Assembly: GCA_016217965.1 (NCBI GenBank)
Contig: JACRFI010000010.1
Location: 1 to 34,611 of the forward strand
Length of the DNA stretch: 34,611 bases
Reading direction: 5' to 3'
DNA from: Candidatus Kaiserbacteria bacterium
GTDB lineage: Bacteria > Patescibacteriota > Minisyncoccia > Phycocordibacterales > UBA2100
The notes below the pieces were generated by a model. It did no database searches. It saw only the letters and a program-made list of their open reading frames with translations, and had not been told where the DNA came from. The position numbers and the translations under genes are program-made. Positions within the stretch are counted from its first letter, which is position 1, and each line of letters begins with the position of its first letter. Positions 34,294 to 34,611 of this stretch are shown here, in pieces.

Positions 34294-34378
34294 GCGGTGG
34301 CATACTACCATATGGGGCATTCCAAAGTCAAAGGTCAGAAGGCAAAAGTTCCTAAGCGAGCGCAGGTATTGCTCCTGA

Positions 34379-34445
34379 GCCGTCTTCGCAGGCGCGACTG
34401 GCGCCGAGACCGAGCGCTGGTGCAGCAGCACCAGATAGCGACGGC
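34379..34445 (-). repeat. Second copy (copy D) of the structured core found in the 17388-17511 element
   Basis: Minus strand GCCGTCGCTATCTGGTGCTGCTGCACCAGCGCTCGGTCTCGGCGCCAGTCGCGCCTGCGAAGACGGC, near-identical to 17417-17482. Confidence 0.9.
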
Positions 34446-34611
34446 GAAGGAGTAGATACCAAGCGAGCAGGTTGCATAAGTTCAGATACATTTGGCACTC
34501 GGGTAACTGCTAGGATGTGCGGCAGATATACATGCGAGACATGGTCCCTGGAGCGCGAAAGTTCCAGCGGGACACGGTACGCTGGCTCCATATGGCTACC
34601 GAGCGGGCGAA

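Noticed and set aside
34060-34491. Full 143-aa ORF as an N-terminally extended SecG
   Set aside because: The N-terminal part is encoded by the repeated structured core and the T-rich linker; SecG similarity starts near 34293, where an extended -10 precedes an ATG.
34460-34611. tRNA, tmRNA or RNase P RNA at the right edge
   Set aside because: No T-loop consensus, cloverleaf or RNase P core could be matched; only an isolated hairpin is supported.
1-34611. CRISPR array or cas genes
   Set aside because: No regularly spaced direct repeats and no Cas-like ORFs seen.
1-34611. Alternative genetic code (UGA recoded, as in some CPR lineages)
   Set aside because: TGA ends several genes at sensible positions (e.g. 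17498-17500) and core proteins read cleanly with code 11.

Overview
Gene-dense chromosomal fragment of a bacterium, with about 33 supportable CDSs and no rRNA or tRNA recognised. Gene content, AT-rich fold-back intergenic linkers, short intergenic gaps and weak Shine-Dalgarno signals suggest a Patescibacteria/CPR (Parcubacteria-like) genome; this is inference, since no search was possible. Recognisable content: a polysaccharide deacetylase and a deacetylase-GT2 fusion; a sulfonate/nitrate-type ABC transporter divergent from a TrmB-type regulator; pyrD-purF-NUDIX-serine hydrolase; glmS; metK behind a SAM-I riboswitch; maf; yvcK; nth; a membrane-anchored Mur ligase followed by ddl; mutY; rnj; a membrane-anchored peptide-binding protein; secG; and a truncated zinc-ribbon transposase-like ORF at the left edge. 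The most unusual signals are non-coding. (1) A ~66-nt three-way-junction-like element occurs at 17417-17482 (+) and 34379-34445 (-). It is almost identical between copies except for two compensatory base-pair swaps in one hairpin, and its flanks keep pairing while losing sequence identity. (2) Outer arms GCAAAACTC...GAGTTTTGC are shared by the 17388-17511 element and a different-core element at 6492-6613, suggesting a modular intergenic repeat family. (3) Extended -10 promoters recur with only 6-8 nt between the -10 box and the start codon, predicting leaderless mRNAs. (4) A 15-bp perfect inverted repeat brackets the start codon of the peptide-binding protein. (5) An uncalled 49-aa membrane ORF has the strongest Shine-Dalgarno I found.
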